From: Ancylobacter sp. Lp-2
Lineage (GTDB): Bacteria > Pseudomonadota > Alphaproteobacteria > Rhizobiales > Xanthobacteraceae
DNA length: 64,000 nt
Assembly: GCF_020523795.1 (NCBI RefSeq)
Contig: NZ_JAJALI010000006.1
Span: 321,235 to 385,234, forward strand
Reading direction: 5' to 3'
In this document: positions 18,508-29,481 of the stretch, in pieces
Numbering within the stretch: the first letter of the stretch is position 1
Layout: the number at the start of each line of letters is the position of its first letter
The notes under the pieces: generated by a model
Seen by the model: the letters and a program-made list of their open reading frames with translations, nothing else
What the model was told of the DNA's origin: nothing
The model's database searches: none
Made by a program: the position numbers and the translations under genes

Positions 18508-19328
18508 AGCGGACCGCCCTCGGCTGCGGGTTCGGGCTGCTGGCGGGGCTCCTCATGGGCCTCCTCCTGGGGCTCGGCGCCGCGCCGGCCAGAGCGGCCA
18601 GCTTCGATTGCGGCAAGGCACAGACGCCGGACGAACGGGCCGTCTGCGCCGACCCCACCCTGTCGTCCCTCGACAGCGAGATGGGCGGCCTGTGGTTCAG
18701 CTATAGCCGCTTGCAGCTGATGATGGGCGCCAATGGCGACCGGCGCGATGCCGCCCGCGCCTTCCTCGACGCGCGAGCGAAATGCGGCGGAGCCGTCGCC
18801 TGCCTCGTCCCGCTGTACCGCGAGCGCAATGCCGTCCTGAGGCAGCAGATCGCCGCCACTCTCGCCGACCTCACCCAGCAGGCGAATGCCGCCCCGGTCG
18901 CCGACGCCCCACCGATACCCGAGCCGGTGATGAACGAAGCCAGCGCCTTTCTGGCGCAGTGCCGCGACTTCGGCGGCGTACTGCAGGGCAATGCCGCGCC
19001 GGAGACGATGAGCGCCGACCTCGACCATGACGGCCGGCCGGACTACGTGCTCAACGCGCAGAACCTGCGCTGCGACGGCGCCGCCACCGCCTATTGCGCC
19101 AATGACGGCTGCGACATCTCGGTCAGCCTGTCGAGCGCCGGTTACGCTCCGCTGAAGCTGCGCGGTGTCCGCCCGACGCTGGTGCAGGGTACGGACCTGA
19201 CCACGCTCGACCTCTGGGTCGACCGCAGCCAGTGCGCCGGCGCCGCCCCAAATGCCGCCTGCTGGGCCAGTTGGCGGTGGGACGGCGCGGCCCTGGTGCC
19301 GAGCTATGCGGTGCGCCCGGCACCCTGA
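18504..19328 (+). CDS. Exported protein with LprI-like (DUF1311) N-terminal domain
   Basis: 274 residues. A signal peptide ([23 protein letters not shown]) precedes [20 protein letters not shown], the signature of lysozyme-inhibitor LprI/DUF1311 proteins, with four cysteines in the domain. The C-terminal half has [11 protein letters not shown], a DxDxDG calcium-binding-type loop, and several further cysteines that may pair in the periplasm. The GTG at 18504 overlaps the phaC stop (GTGA), so translation is coupled to phaC. A role in PHA metabolism is not suggested by its sequence; it may be a passenger. Function unknown. Confidence 0.8.
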   Translation: MKRTALGCGFGLLAGLLMGLLLGLGAAPARAASFDCGKAQTPDERAVCADPTLSSLDSEMGGLWFSYSRLQLMMGANGDRRDAARAFLDARAKCGGAVACLVPLYRERNAVLRQQIAATLADLTQQANAAPVADAPPIPEPVMNEASAFLAQCRDFGGVLQGNAAPETMSADLDHDGRPDYVLNAQNLRCDGAATAYCANDGCDISVSLSSAGYAPLKLRGVRPTLVQGTDLTTLDLWVDRSQCAGAAPNAACWASWRWDGAALVPSYAVRPAP

Positions 19329-19335
19329 GCGGCGC

Positions 19336-20046
19336 TCAGGCGAGGAAATCGACCTTGCCGCTCGCCAGATCGTAGACGCTGCCGACCACGCGCACCTTGT
19401 TCGCGCCAATGGCCTGCGCCACCACCTCGCTGGCAGTGGTGATGTGCCGGGCCACCTCGGCGACATTGGCGCGTATCGCGTCGGCCAGCTCCATATGGCC
19501 GGCCTTACGGGCACGCAGCACGGCCGGCACGATCGGCTGCACCATGTCGCCGATGAAGCCCGGGAACTGCGCCCCGCTGGAGGCCACGTCGCCCGCCGCC
19601 TCGACCGCGCCGCACTGGCTGTGGCCCATCACCACGACCAGCGGCGCGCCGAGCACCGCCACCGCATATTCGATGGAGCCGATGGCGGTGACGTCGGCCG
19701 TGTTGCCGGCGACGCGGATGATGAACAATTCGCCCAGCCCTGTGGTGAAGACATGCTCCGGCGGGGTGCGCGAATCCGAGCAGCCGAGCACCACGGCGAA
19801 GGGCGCCTGGCCGGCGCTGAGCGTGCTGATCGGCACCGGCCCGCCGGCCGGGGTGCAGGCACCGCCGGCGACGAAGGCGGCATTGCCGGCCTTCAGCTTG
19901 GCCAGCGCCTCCTCGGCGGACAGGCTGGTCTTGGTGACGGGAGATGCCGCCCGGGCTGGCGACGATCCGAGCCCGGTCGCGGCGACGCAGCCGCAGGCCA
20001 ACGTTCCGAACAACTTACGGCGAGACACGACAGACGAAATGGTCAT
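19336..20046 (-). CDS. Exported beta-class carbonic anhydrase
   Basis: Interconverts CO2 and bicarbonate. The zinc ligands are visible: CSDSR (Cys and Asp/Arg dyad) and GHSQCGA (His and Cys). The 236-residue precursor begins with a twin-arginine signal, SRRKLFGTLACG, ending near ARAA, so the enzyme is probably exported folded by the Tat system. Start at 20046 (MTISSVVSRRK); upstream in-frame ATGs at 20058 and 20075 would lengthen the Tat n-region. A consensus TATAAT box lies 40-50 bases upstream. Convergent with the LprI-like gene, 7 bases between stops. Confidence 0.92.
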   Translation of the reverse strand: MTISSVVSRRKLFGTLACGCVAATGLGSSPARAASPVTKTSLSAEEALAKLKAGNAAFVAGGACTPAGGPVPISTLSAGQAPFAVVLGCSDSRTPPEHVFTTGLGELFIIRVAGNTADVTAIGSIEYAVAVLGAPLVVVMGHSQCGAVEAAGDVASSGAQFPGFIGDMVQPIVPAVLRARKAGHMELADAIRANVAEVARHITTASEVVAQAIGANKVRVVGSVYDLASGKVDFLA

Positions 20047-20086
20047 GACGGACCCCATGGGCTGAAAGCCGCCCATGGAGCACACC

Positions 20087-20095
20087 ATTATACCA
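20087..20095 (-). promoter_or_regulatory. Extended -10 promoter of the carbonic anhydrase gene
   Basis: On the minus strand the sequence TGGTATAAT (20095-20087) is an extended -10 element with a perfect TATAAT. No good -35 is seen, which suits an extended -10. Transcription would start near 20080, leaving about 34 bases before the chosen ATG at 20046. Confidence 0.6.
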
Positions 20096-20152
20096 AAGTT
20101 GCAATCGGTAGTATTCCGATCCCCCAAGAACGCCGGAAGAGTTCTTGACGGC

Positions 20153-21208
<1,056 letters not shown>

Positions 21209-21431
21209 CGTCCGTCTCCCTGAAGAGGGTGCAAGCTTTTGTTAAGCGTGTATCGGCGACCATGCGCCGAGCCCGCGCACTTACACCCGTTGCGCGACGG
21301 ACGGAAGACGGCGGCACCCGGCGCAGCCGCCGCGTTTGCGCAGGGCTGCCGTGCGCCATATGACGGGAACGAAGGCGCCGATCTCGGTATTGCCTTCCCG
21401 CTGCCCGTCACGGGCCAGAAGGAGCCCCGCC

Positions 21432-21716
21432 ATGACGTACCCTTTCGCCCTCCTCTCGCTCGGCATGAACATGGCCCGGCTCGGCCTCGACGCGCAGGTC
21501 GTCGTCGCCGAACGCCTGCATCTGCTGGCGAAGGGCGATCTCACGGCCGGTGTCGAGGCGACGAGGATGGTGGCCGAGAAGATGCTGGCGATGGGCGAGG
21601 CCAATGCCCGGCTGGCCCATGCCGCCGCCTCGGGCCGGCTCGACCGGGTGGGGCCGGAAATCGTGAAGCTCTATAGCCGCAAGGTGCGCGCCAATCGGCG
21701 GCGGCTCGGCAAATAA
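21432..21716 (+). CDS. Small helical protein of unknown function
   Basis: 94 residues, almost entirely predicted helix: MTYPFALLSLGMNMARLGL, then a long amphipathic stretch (ERLHLLAKGDLTAGVEATRMVAEKMLAMGEA) and a basic C-terminus VRANRRRLGK. No family motif is recognised with certainty; length and amphipathic helices recall phasin-like granule proteins, which is a guess. The ATG at 21432 has a strong AAGGAG ribosome site 8 bases upstream, which decides the start. Between argC (divergent) and parE. Confidence 0.75.
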   Translation: MTYPFALLSLGMNMARLGLDAQVVVAERLHLLAKGDLTAGVEATRMVAEKMLAMGEANARLAHAAASGRLDRVGPEIVKLYSRKVRANRRRLGK

Positions 21717-21748
21717 GTCACGCCCGGCGGGTTTTCGTTCACGAAACG

Positions 21749-21777
21749 TTCACGGCTGTGACTCACACTCGCATAAT
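21749..21777 (+). promoter_or_regulatory. Candidate sigma-70 promoter of parE
   Basis: -35 TTCACG (21749-21754), 17-base spacer, -10 CATAAT (21772-21777), about 55 bases before the parE ATG. A direct repeat GTTCACG overlaps the -35. Confidence 0.5.
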
Positions 21778-21831
21778 GTGGTGTAATGGAGCGATCCAGG
21801 ATTGCCCGCCAGCGAAAGCCTCACCCGTCCT

Positions 21832-23871
21832 ATGTCCGATCCGAAGCCGTCCCTGTTCGATGCGATGCCCGAGGCGCCGCGCCCCGCCGCCGCCAAGCCG
21901 GCCCGGGCCGCCGCCCAGCCGAGCAGCGCGGAGAGCGCCTACACCGCCGCGCATATCGAGGTGTTGGAAGGGCTGGAGCCGGTACGCCGCCGGCCGGGCA
22001 TGTACATCGGCGGCACCGACGAGAAAGCGCTGCACCACCTCTTCGCCGAGGTGATCGACAATTCGATGGACGAGGCGGTGGCCGGTCATGCCAGCTTCAT
22101 CGATGTCGAAATGACCGCCGACGGCTTCCTGACCGTCACCGACAATGGCCGCGGCATCCCGATCGAGAATCACCCGAAATTCCCCGGCAAGTCGGCGCTG
22201 GAGGTGATCCTCACCACGCTGCACGCCGGCGGCAAGTTCGATTCGAAGGTCTACGAGACCTCCGGCGGCCTGCACGGCGTCGGCGTCTCGGTGGTGAACG
22301 CGCTCTCCGACGTGCTGGAGATCGAGGTGGCGCGCGGCCAGACGTTGTACCGCCAGACCTATTCGCGCGGCCTGCCGCAGGGCCCGCTCGCCGAGGTCGG
22401 CCGGGTGCTGAACCGCCGCGGCACGCGGGTGCGCTTCCATCCCGATCCGCAGATCTTCGGCCCCGAGGCGAAGTTCAAGCCCGCGCGCGTGTTCAAGATG
22501 GCCCGTTCCAAGGCCTATCTGTTCGGCGGCGTCGAGATCCGCTGGAACTGCGATGCCGCGCTCGTCGCCGGCACCGATGTGCCGGCCGAGGCGGTGTTCC
22601 GTTTTCCGGGCGGGCTGAAGGACTATCTCGCCGCCGACATCGCCGGCAACACGTTGGTGCATCCGGAGATCTTCTCCGGCAAGACCTCGCGGCCCGGCGG
22701 CCACGGTTCGGCGGAATGGGCGGTGGCCTGGCTGGCCGACGCCGACGGCGCGGTCTCCTCCTATTGCAACACCATTCCCACCGCCGAGGGCGGCACCCAC
22801 GAGGCCGGCTTCCGCTCCGCCCTGCTGCGCGGCCTGCGCGACCACGCCGAGCGCACCGGCAGCGCCAAGCGGGCGAGTTCCATCACCTCCGACGACATCA
22901 TGGCCGGCTGCGCGGCGATGCTGTCGGTGTTCGTGCGCGAGCCGGAATTCCAGGGCCAGACCAAGGAGAAGCTCGCCACCGCCGAGGCCTCGCGCATCGT
23001 CGAGCAGGCGATCCGCGACCCGTTCGACCACTGGCTCGGCGGCAACCCGGTGCAGGCGAACCGGCTGCTCGACTTCGTGATCGAGCGCGCCGAGGAACGG
23101 CTGCGCCGCCGGCAGGAAAAGGAAATCTCCCGCAAGAGCGCGGTGCGCAAATTGCGCCTGCCCGGCAAGCTCGCCGACTGCTCCAACAATTCGGCGGCGG
23201 GTTCCGAACTGTTCATCGTCGAGGGCGATTCGGCCGGCGGCTCCGCCAAGCAGGCGCGTGAGCGCCAGACCCAGGCGGTGCTGCCGCTACGTGGCAAGAT
23301 CCTCAATGTCGCCAGCGCCGGCCGCGACAAGCTCGCCCAGAATCAGCAGATCGCCGACCTGATCCAGGCGCTGGGCTGCGGCACCGGCACCCAGTACCGC
23401 GAGGAAGATCTGCGCTATGAGCGCGTGGTCATCATGACCGACGCCGATGTCGACGGCGCGCATATCGCCTCGCTGCTGGTCACCTTCTTCTTCCGGCAGA
23501 TGCCGAAGATGATCGAGAACGGCCACCTGTTCCTCGCCGTGCCGCCGCTCTACCGCATCACCCAGGGCGCCAAGACGCTCTATGCCCGCGACGAGGCGCA
23601 CCGCAACGAACTGCTCGCCAAGGAGTTCTCCGGCCGCGGCAAGGTGGAGATCGGCCGCTTCAAGGGCCTCGGCGAGATGATGCCGGCGCAGCTGAAGGAA
23701 ACCACGATGAGCCGGAAGACGCGCACGCTGCTGCGCGTCACCGTCGACGACGCCGAGCGCGCCGACACCGCCGACGCCATCGAGCGGCTGATGGGCAACA
23801 AGCCGGAAAGCCGCTTCACCTTCATTTCCGAGCGCGCCGCCTTCGCCAGCGAGGCATTGCTGGACATCTGA
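21832..23871 (+). CDS. parE: DNA topoisomerase IV subunit B
   Basis: ATPase subunit that, with ParC, decatenates daughter chromosomes. 679 residues: an Ala/Pro-rich N-terminal 35 residues, the GHKL ATPase (VIDNSMDEAVAG, DNGRGIPI, GGLHGVGVSVVNALS), the transducer domain, and the TOPRIM domain (FIVEGDSAGGSAKQ, MTDADVDGAHI) with QAVLPLRGKILNV. It lacks the roughly 160-residue insert of GyrB and is of ParE length, which separates it from GyrB. ATG at 21832 (MSDPKPSLFD); a TTG 30 bases upstream is rejected. No parC in the window. Confidence 0.95.
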   Translation: MSDPKPSLFDAMPEAPRPAAAKPARAAAQPSSAESAYTAAHIEVLEGLEPVRRRPGMYIGGTDEKALHHLFAEVIDNSMDEAVAGHASFIDVEMTADGFLTVTDNGRGIPIENHPKFPGKSALEVILTTLHAGGKFDSKVYETSGGLHGVGVSVVNALSDVLEIEVARGQTLYRQTYSRGLPQGPLAEVGRVLNRRGTRVRFHPDPQIFGPEAKFKPARVFKMARSKAYLFGGVEIRWNCDAALVAGTDVPAEAVFRFPGGLKDYLAADIAGNTLVHPEIFSGKTSRPGGHGSAEWAVAWLADADGAVSSYCNTIPTAEGGTHEAGFRSALLRGLRDHAERTGSAKRASSITSDDIMAGCAAMLSVFVREPEFQGQTKEKLATAEASRIVEQAIRDPFDHWLGGNPVQANRLLDFVIERAEERLRRRQEKEISRKSAVRKLRLPGKLADCSNNSAAGSELFIVEGDSAGGSAKQARERQTQAVLPLRGKILNVASAGRDKLAQNQQIADLIQALGCGTGTQYREEDLRYERVVIMTDADVDGAHIASLLVTFFFRQMPKMIENGHLFLAVPPLYRITQGAKTLYARDEAHRNELLAKEFSGRGKVEIGRFKGLGEMMPAQLKETTMSRKTRTLLRVTVDDAERADTADAIERLMGNKPESRFTFISERAAFASEALLDI

Positions 23872-23902
23872 ACGGCGCGGGGCGCGGCGGACCGAAGGAG
23901 GG

Positions 23903-24532
23903 TCACCGCCGCTCGAAGGCGATCCGCGCGGCGAGGCCGAGGAAGATCACGCCGGTGGCGCGCTGGAACCAGCGCGTGAAGCCGGCACGGCCCGACAGCC
24001 AGCGGCCGACAGCGCCGGCAAAGCCACCGACCAGGCCGTTCACGATCATGCCGCCGACATTGAGGATCGTCCCCAGCAGCAGGAACTGCAGGAAAGGCGA
24101 GCCGCGCGACGGATCGACGAATTGCGGCAGGAAGGCCAGCACGAAGACGACGATCTTCGGGTTGGCGAGGTTGACCAGCACCGCCTGCCGGAACGCCGCC
24201 CCGGCGCTGCCGCGCCGCGCGTTCGCCGCGCCGGTGAGCGGGCCCGCCGCGGTGAAAGCCTTGAAAGCCAGCCAGACCAGATAGGCGACGCCGGCCCAGC
24301 GTATCGCCTCGAAAGCGGCAGGATGCGCCGCCAGCAGCGCCGCCAGCCCCAGTGCAGCGGCGATGGTATGGATGAAGCCACCGACAGTGATGCCGAGACT
24401 GGCGGAGAGCCCGGCGGCCGGGCCGGATTTCATGCCTTGCCCGAGGCAGAACAGCATGTCGTTGCCCGGTGTCAGGTTCAGCATCAGCGCGGCGGGCGCG
24501 AAGACCAGCAGGGTTTCCGGCGGAATCAGCAT
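23903..24532 (-). CDS. LysE/RhtB family amino acid exporter
   Basis: 209 residues, six hydrophobic segments, with the family's TPGNDMLFCLGQGMKSG near the N-terminus and LVNLANPKIVVFVLAFLPQFV in the middle. Exports amino acids or derivatives across the inner membrane; substrate unknown. ATG at 24532 lies 8 bases after the stop of the upstream Gre-factor gene, so the two share a transcript. Convergent with parE. Confidence 0.92.
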   Translation of the reverse strand: MLIPPETLLVFAPAALMLNLTPGNDMLFCLGQGMKSGPAAGLSASLGITVGGFIHTIAAALGLAALLAAHPAAFEAIRWAGVAYLVWLAFKAFTAAGPLTGAANARRGSAGAAFRQAVLVNLANPKIVVFVLAFLPQFVDPSRGSPFLQFLLLGTILNVGGMIVNGLVGGFAGAVGRWLSGRAGFTRWFQRATGVIFLGLAARIAFERR

Positions 24533-24540
24533 GTCAGCCC

Positions 24541-25017
24541 CTAAAGAACTTCCGGCATCTTATCGACGGCGACGATGCCCATGGTGCCCGCCGGCATCTC
24601 GATCTCGTCGCCGATCCATTTGCCCATGAGTGCCCGCGCCACCGGCGAAATCCAGGCGATGCGGCCCTCCCGCGGCTCCGCCTCGTCCTCACCGACGATG
24701 CGGAAGGTCCGTCGCCGGCCGTCCTCGTCCTCCAGCGTCACCGCCATGCCGAAGGTGATCGCCTCGCCCTGTGCCGGCGGTTCGGCCGGCTCGGCATTGG
24801 CCCGCCGTGCGCTCCAATAGCGCAGCTCGCGCGAGGCCCGCGCGGCGGCATCGCGGTCACCTCCCGCCCCGGCGGCGGCGAGCGCCGCGCGATGACGGGA
24901 GATCTCGGCCTCGATCAGGGCGAGGCCGCGCCGGGTGACGAGGTTGCGATGGGGACTGATCGGACGGTCGGGCAGCGTCTCGGCGCCGCTATCCTCCTTG
25001 ACGAAGGCGCGGCTCAT
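24541..25017 (-). CDS. GreA/GreB family transcription elongation factor
   Basis: Binds RNA polymerase and helps it restart by transcript cleavage. 158 residues: N-terminal coiled-coil part (LVTRRGLALIEAEISRHRAALA) and a C-terminal FKBP-like domain (GMAVTLEDEDGRRRTFRIVGEDEAEPREGRIAWISPVARALMGKWIGDEIEMPAG). The form is closer to GreB than GreA (GDEIEMPAG ending). The ATG at 25017 has GGAGG 6 bases upstream; a longer reading frame to 25104 is rejected. Head of a gre-lysE pair. Confidence 0.9.
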   Translation of the reverse strand: MSRAFVKEDSGAETLPDRPISPHRNLVTRRGLALIEAEISRHRAALAAAGAGGDRDAAARASRELRYWSARRANAEPAEPPAQGEAITFGMAVTLEDEDGRRRTFRIVGEDEAEPREGRIAWISPVARALMGKWIGDEIEMPAGTMGIVAVDKMPEVL

Positions 25018-25355
25018 GGCGCCCTCCGCCACGTGCCGTGCCGGCTTCCCGACACGACGGAATTCCACCCCCTCGACGTTTCGCGACGCGGCGGCATCAA
25101 GCAACTCCGTCAGCTCAAATCATGAAGGGCGACGTGATCATCTATGCGCCCCTATCACACAAATGCGCCTTCTGTCGCCTCAACTCCTTGAAGAGGCTGA
25201 AAAGCATTGACTTCCGGACCATTATGCCTATGTTGCGCTGCATCGTCTGACCCAATCCGACCGATGCGCTCCGCGCGATGACGATGCAGCCCGTCCCCGG
25301 TTACGGCTCGGGGGATGCTAGGGTGAGCGGTGCGCTGCCGCAGAATTGACCCTCG
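25018..25355. other. Gre/rhlE divergent intergenic region, AT-richer than neighbours, no gene seen
   Basis: 338 bases. The left part holds the gre ribosome site. Bases about 25090-25260 are clearly less GC-rich than the flanking genes. An open frame at 25122-25250 (42 codons, two cysteines in HKCAFCRL) was looked at and is not supported. A sigma-70-like promoter is annotated separately at 25207-25234. A long leader of about 115 bases would then precede rhlE. Confidence 0.5.
25207..25234 (+). promoter_or_regulatory. Candidate promoter of rhlE
   Basis: -35 TTGACT (25207-25212), 16-base spacer, -10 TATGTT (25229-25234). The start would lie near 25241, leaving a leader of about 115 bases, as is common for helicase genes induced by cold. 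Confidence 0.45.
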
Positions 25356-26888
<1,533 letters not shown>

Positions 26889-26899
26889 CGCGCCTGCCC

Positions 26900-27673
26900 T
26901 CAGGCGGCGGAGGCTTCCGCCGCCAATCTCGCCCGCAACTGCCGGATCAGCGCGGCTTTCACCGCGCCCTCCTCGCCGGTATTGGTCCAGGCCGAGACGG
27001 TGATCTCCACCCGGTCGAGCAACAGCTTCGACACCGCCGCCGACGGGCCGGGGCTGGACAAGACCCGCGTATCCTCCTTCAGCATCTCCACCGCCGTCGC
27101 CATCGCCGCCTCGGCATCGGTGGCGCCCGGTAGTTCCAGCGTCAGCGCCAGCTGGCGCTGGGCATAGGCCGAGTTGTTGACGATGTTCGAGCCCCACACC
27201 TTGGCGTTGGGGATCAGCACCTGGACATTGGTGCCCGAGGCCAGCTCGGTGGTGAACAGCGACAATCCCTTCACCGTGCCGGCGACGCCCGCTACCTCGA
27301 CGCTGTCGCCGAGCTTGAACGGGCGGAACAGCAGCAGCATCACCCCGGCGGCCAGATTGGACAGCGTGCCCTGCAGGGCAAGGCCGATGGCGAGCGAGGT
27401 CGCGCCCAGCACCGCGATGATGCTGGTGGTCTGGATGCCAAAGCGCTGCAGCACGGCGACGCCGACGAAGACCAGCACGGTATAGCGGGCGATGCTGCCG
27501 AGAAAGCCGGCCACCGTGGGATCCACCCGCCGGGTGACGCCGACCGCCCGCAACACCAGCCGTTCGACGAAGGTGGCGAGCCACCAGCCGACGACGATCA
27601 GGCCGAGCGCGTAGAGGATGTTCAGTCCGTAGAGGACGAAGAGATTGCCGAGGTTTTCGAGGTCGAGATCCAT
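26900..27673 (-). CDS. Small-conductance mechanosensitive channel, MscS family
   Basis: 257 residues. Three N-terminal membrane segments are followed by the pore-lining helix with Gly/Ala packing (GATSLAIGLALQGTLSNLAAGVMLL) and the beta domain start FRPFKLGDSVEV, then a cytoplasmic C-terminal domain. It releases solutes upon osmotic down-shock. Size is that of minimal MscS. It is the last leftward gene after the suf block, with 67 bases between the upstream TfoX-like gene's stop and its ATG at 27673, and it converges with rhlE with 11 bases between. Confidence 0.93.
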   Translation of the reverse strand: MDLDLENLGNLFVLYGLNILYALGLIVVGWWLATFVERLVLRAVGVTRRVDPTVAGFLGSIARYTVLVFVGVAVLQRFGIQTTSIIAVLGATSLAIGLALQGTLSNLAAGVMLLLFRPFKLGDSVEVAGVAGTVKGLSLFTTELASGTNVQVLIPNAKVWGSNIVNNSAYAQRQLALTLELPGATDAEAAMATAVEMLKEDTRVLSSPGPSAAVSKLLLDRVEITVSAWTNTGEEGAVKAALIRQLRARLAAEASAA

Positions 27674-27740
27674 GCCGTTGTCCCTGTCAATGTCACAGGG
27701 GTAACGGGCAACGGCGCCGAGGGTTCACTACTGGCCGCTA

Positions 27741-28097
27741 TCAATTGGTCGCAGCTGCCGGCCGCTTCGTCCGCGCTTTCCTCGCCGGCGCCCGGCGCGC
27801 CACCGCGAGGGCGGCACGCGCGATCCGCGCCAGCTCCTCGCCATCGTCGAGGGCGGCTTCCGGCGCCGACCAGTAGCCGAGCGCCACCTGCCGGCCACGC
27901 CGATCATAGGTGAAGGGCGCGGAACCCTGCTCCGCCAGGCTCTCAGCGAGAGCGTCATCCGCCTTGAAATAGAGGGTGCCGTCGATGACGATGGCGATCA
28001 TCAGCCCGTCGGCGAACACGCCGAGTCCGCTGAACATGCGCTTGAGGCGCACGGGATCGAAGGACGCCAGCAGATCCTCGACGGTCTCGGCGTCCAT
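27741..28097 (-). CDS. TfoX N-terminal domain protein
   Basis: 118 residues. The pattern VRLKRMFSGLGVFADGLMIAIVIDGTLYFKAD matches the TfoX/Sxy N-terminal domain; the separate C-terminal TfoX domain is absent. It ends with a basic tail (ARRAPARKARTKRPAAATN). Domain-alone proteins like this are widespread in non-competent bacteria and have no known role. The ATG at 28097 is 8 bases downstream of the sufA stop, so it is probably a passenger at the end of the suf operon. Confidence 0.88.
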   Translation of the reverse strand: MDAETVEDLLASFDPVRLKRMFSGLGVFADGLMIAIVIDGTLYFKADDALAESLAEQGSAPFTYDRRGRQVALGYWSAPEAALDDGEELARIARAALAVARRAPARKARTKRPAAATN

Positions 28098-28105
28098 CGA
28101 CGATC

Positions 28106-28507
28106 TCAGGCGCCGGCGGAAGCCGATCCGGAAAGCCCCGCCTCGGACGTGGCCGGGGTGATGGCGACGGATTCGCCGCAGCCGCAGGCCGAGGTCTGGT
28201 TCGGGTTGTTGAATACGAACTGCGCCGACATCTTGTCGGTCTTGTAGTCCATCTCGGTGCCGAGCAGGTACAGGATCGCCTTCGGGTCGATGAGCACCCG
28301 CGCGCCCTTGTCCTCGATGACCTCATCGAAGCGGCCGGCCTCCTCGGCGAACTCCATCGTGTATTCCATGCCGGCGCAGCCGCCATTCTTGATGCCGACG
28401 CGCAGGCCGGCCCCCTTGCTGTCCGAACGCTCCATGAGCGAACGCACGCGGGCGGCGGCGGCCTCGGTGAGGCGCATGACGGGAGGGCGGGAACGGATGT
28501 CGGCCAT
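28106..28507 (-). CDS. sufA: Fe-S cluster A-type carrier
   Basis: Receives Fe-S clusters from the SufBCD scaffold and passes them on. 133 residues with the three conserved cysteines, Cys44 in NGGCAGMEY and Cys108/Cys110 in SACGCGES. The start at 28507 (MADIRSRPPVMRLTEAA) has TTGGAG about 8 bases upstream. A C-terminal tail of about 20 residues after the CGCGES motif (SVAITPATSEAGLSGSASAGA) is longer than usual. Lies 134 bases from the VOC gene and just before the TfoX-like gene. Confidence 0.94.
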   Translation of the reverse strand: MADIRSRPPVMRLTEAAAARVRSLMERSDSKGAGLRVGIKNGGCAGMEYTMEFAEEAGRFDEVIEDKGARVLIDPKAILYLLGTEMDYKTDKMSAQFVFNNPNQTSACGCGESVAITPATSEAGLSGSASAGA

Positions 28508-28641
28508 AATGTCGTCTCCAACTCGACGCCGGTTCAAGGCCGGCGGATCGGCACAGTGAAGATGGGATATCGCGCCGCGACAGGCAAGCCCATCCGCCTG
28601 CACGCCCGCCATGTGCGACATGCGTGGCCCGCCGCGCACCC

Positions 28642-29085
28642 TCAGTAGTTCGGCCACAGGCCCGGAGTCGCCAATTCGACGAGATGGCGGTCCGGGTCGC
28701 GGAAATAGAGGCTCACGCCGCCGTTCTTCCAGTCGACGCGACCCTCGACCGGCACCCCTGCCCGCTCCAGATGCCCGATCCAGGCCTCCAGCGCCGTGCC
28801 GGGAATGGCGAGGGCGTAATGCAGCGGCCCCTGCCCGTCATGCGGCGGGATGGTGCCGCCGGGCACCTCGACCGGCGTGCGCGTATAGCCGCGCTTGAAC
28901 AGCAGCAGCACGCTCGCCGGCCCAGCATTGTAGGCGCAGAAGCGTTCGTCGGCGACAATCGGCTTCAGGCCGAGCACGCCCTCGTAGAAGGCGCGCGCCC
29001 GCGCCATGTCGTCGACATAGAGGCCGGTCTCCAGCACGCCGGAGAGCGGCGGTGCGGCGCCGTCTACGACCGCCTCGGCCGGCAT
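28642..29085 (-). CDS. VOC-fold (glyoxalase/dioxygenase superfamily) protein
   Basis: 147 residues, with the paired beta-alpha-beta-beta-beta modules of the vicinal oxygen chelate fold: ETGLYVDDMARARAFYEGVLGL and GVSLYFRDPDRHLVELATPGLW. His/Glu residues of the usual metal site are visible (LHYALAIPG, HLVELA), so a metal-dependent activity is possible; substrate unknown. It sits inside the suf operon, 21 bases after the sufT stop and before sufA, an association that may be passive or may link it to iron-sulfur or thiol stress. Confidence 0.9.
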   Translation of the reverse strand: MPAEAVVDGAAPPLSGVLETGLYVDDMARARAFYEGVLGLKPIVADERFCAYNAGPASVLLLFKRGYTRTPVEVPGGTIPPHDGQGPLHYALAIPGTALEAWIGHLERAGVPVEGRVDWKNGGVSLYFRDPDRHLVELATPGLWPNY

Positions 29086-29106
29086 GGCCTCACTCCCGTG
29101 CGGCGC

Positions 29107-29481
29107 TCACCACAGATTGAGGGCGAGCCGCGCCTCTTCCGACATCCGGCCCTGGTCCCAGGGCGGATCGAAGGTGAGATTGACGTTGACGCCGGAGACG
29201 CCGCCGACGCTCGCCACCGCGCCTTCCACCATGCCGGGAAGCTCGGCGGCGGAGGGGCAATTCGGCGTGGTCAGCGTCATCTCTACCGCCACCTGGCGGT
29301 CGTCGGCGATATCGACCTTGTAGATCAGGCCGAGCTCGTAGATGTCGACCGGGATTTCGGGATCGTAGACCGTCTTCAGCGCCGCGACGATGTCGTCGGT
29401 CAGCCGGTCCAGCTCCTCCTGCGGGATCGTCGATTCGATGGCCGGCATGTTCGGCGCGTCGGTGGATACAGTGTCGCTCAT
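29107..29481 (-). CDS. sufT: SUF-associated DUF59/MIP18 family protein
   Basis: Maturation factor needed for full Fe-S enzyme activity. 124 residues: DPEIPVDIYELGLIYKVDI and the cysteine-bearing TTPNCPSAAELPGMVE, the two hallmark blocks of DUF59/SufT; C-terminal DPPWDQGRMSEEAR completes the family pattern. Its ATG at 29481 overlaps the sufS stop by 4 bases (ATGA), so the two are translationally coupled. Confidence 0.94.
   Translation of the reverse strand: MSDTVSTDAPNMPAIESTIPQEELDRLTDDIVAALKTVYDPEIPVDIYELGLIYKVDIADDRQVAVEMTLTTPNCPSAAELPGMVEGAVASVGGVSGVNVNLTFDPPWDQGRMSEEARLALNLW

Noticed and set aside
25122-25250. 42-codon frame with a CAFC motif before rhlE
   Set aside because: No ribosome site, no conservation evidence, overlaps the likely rhlE promoter.
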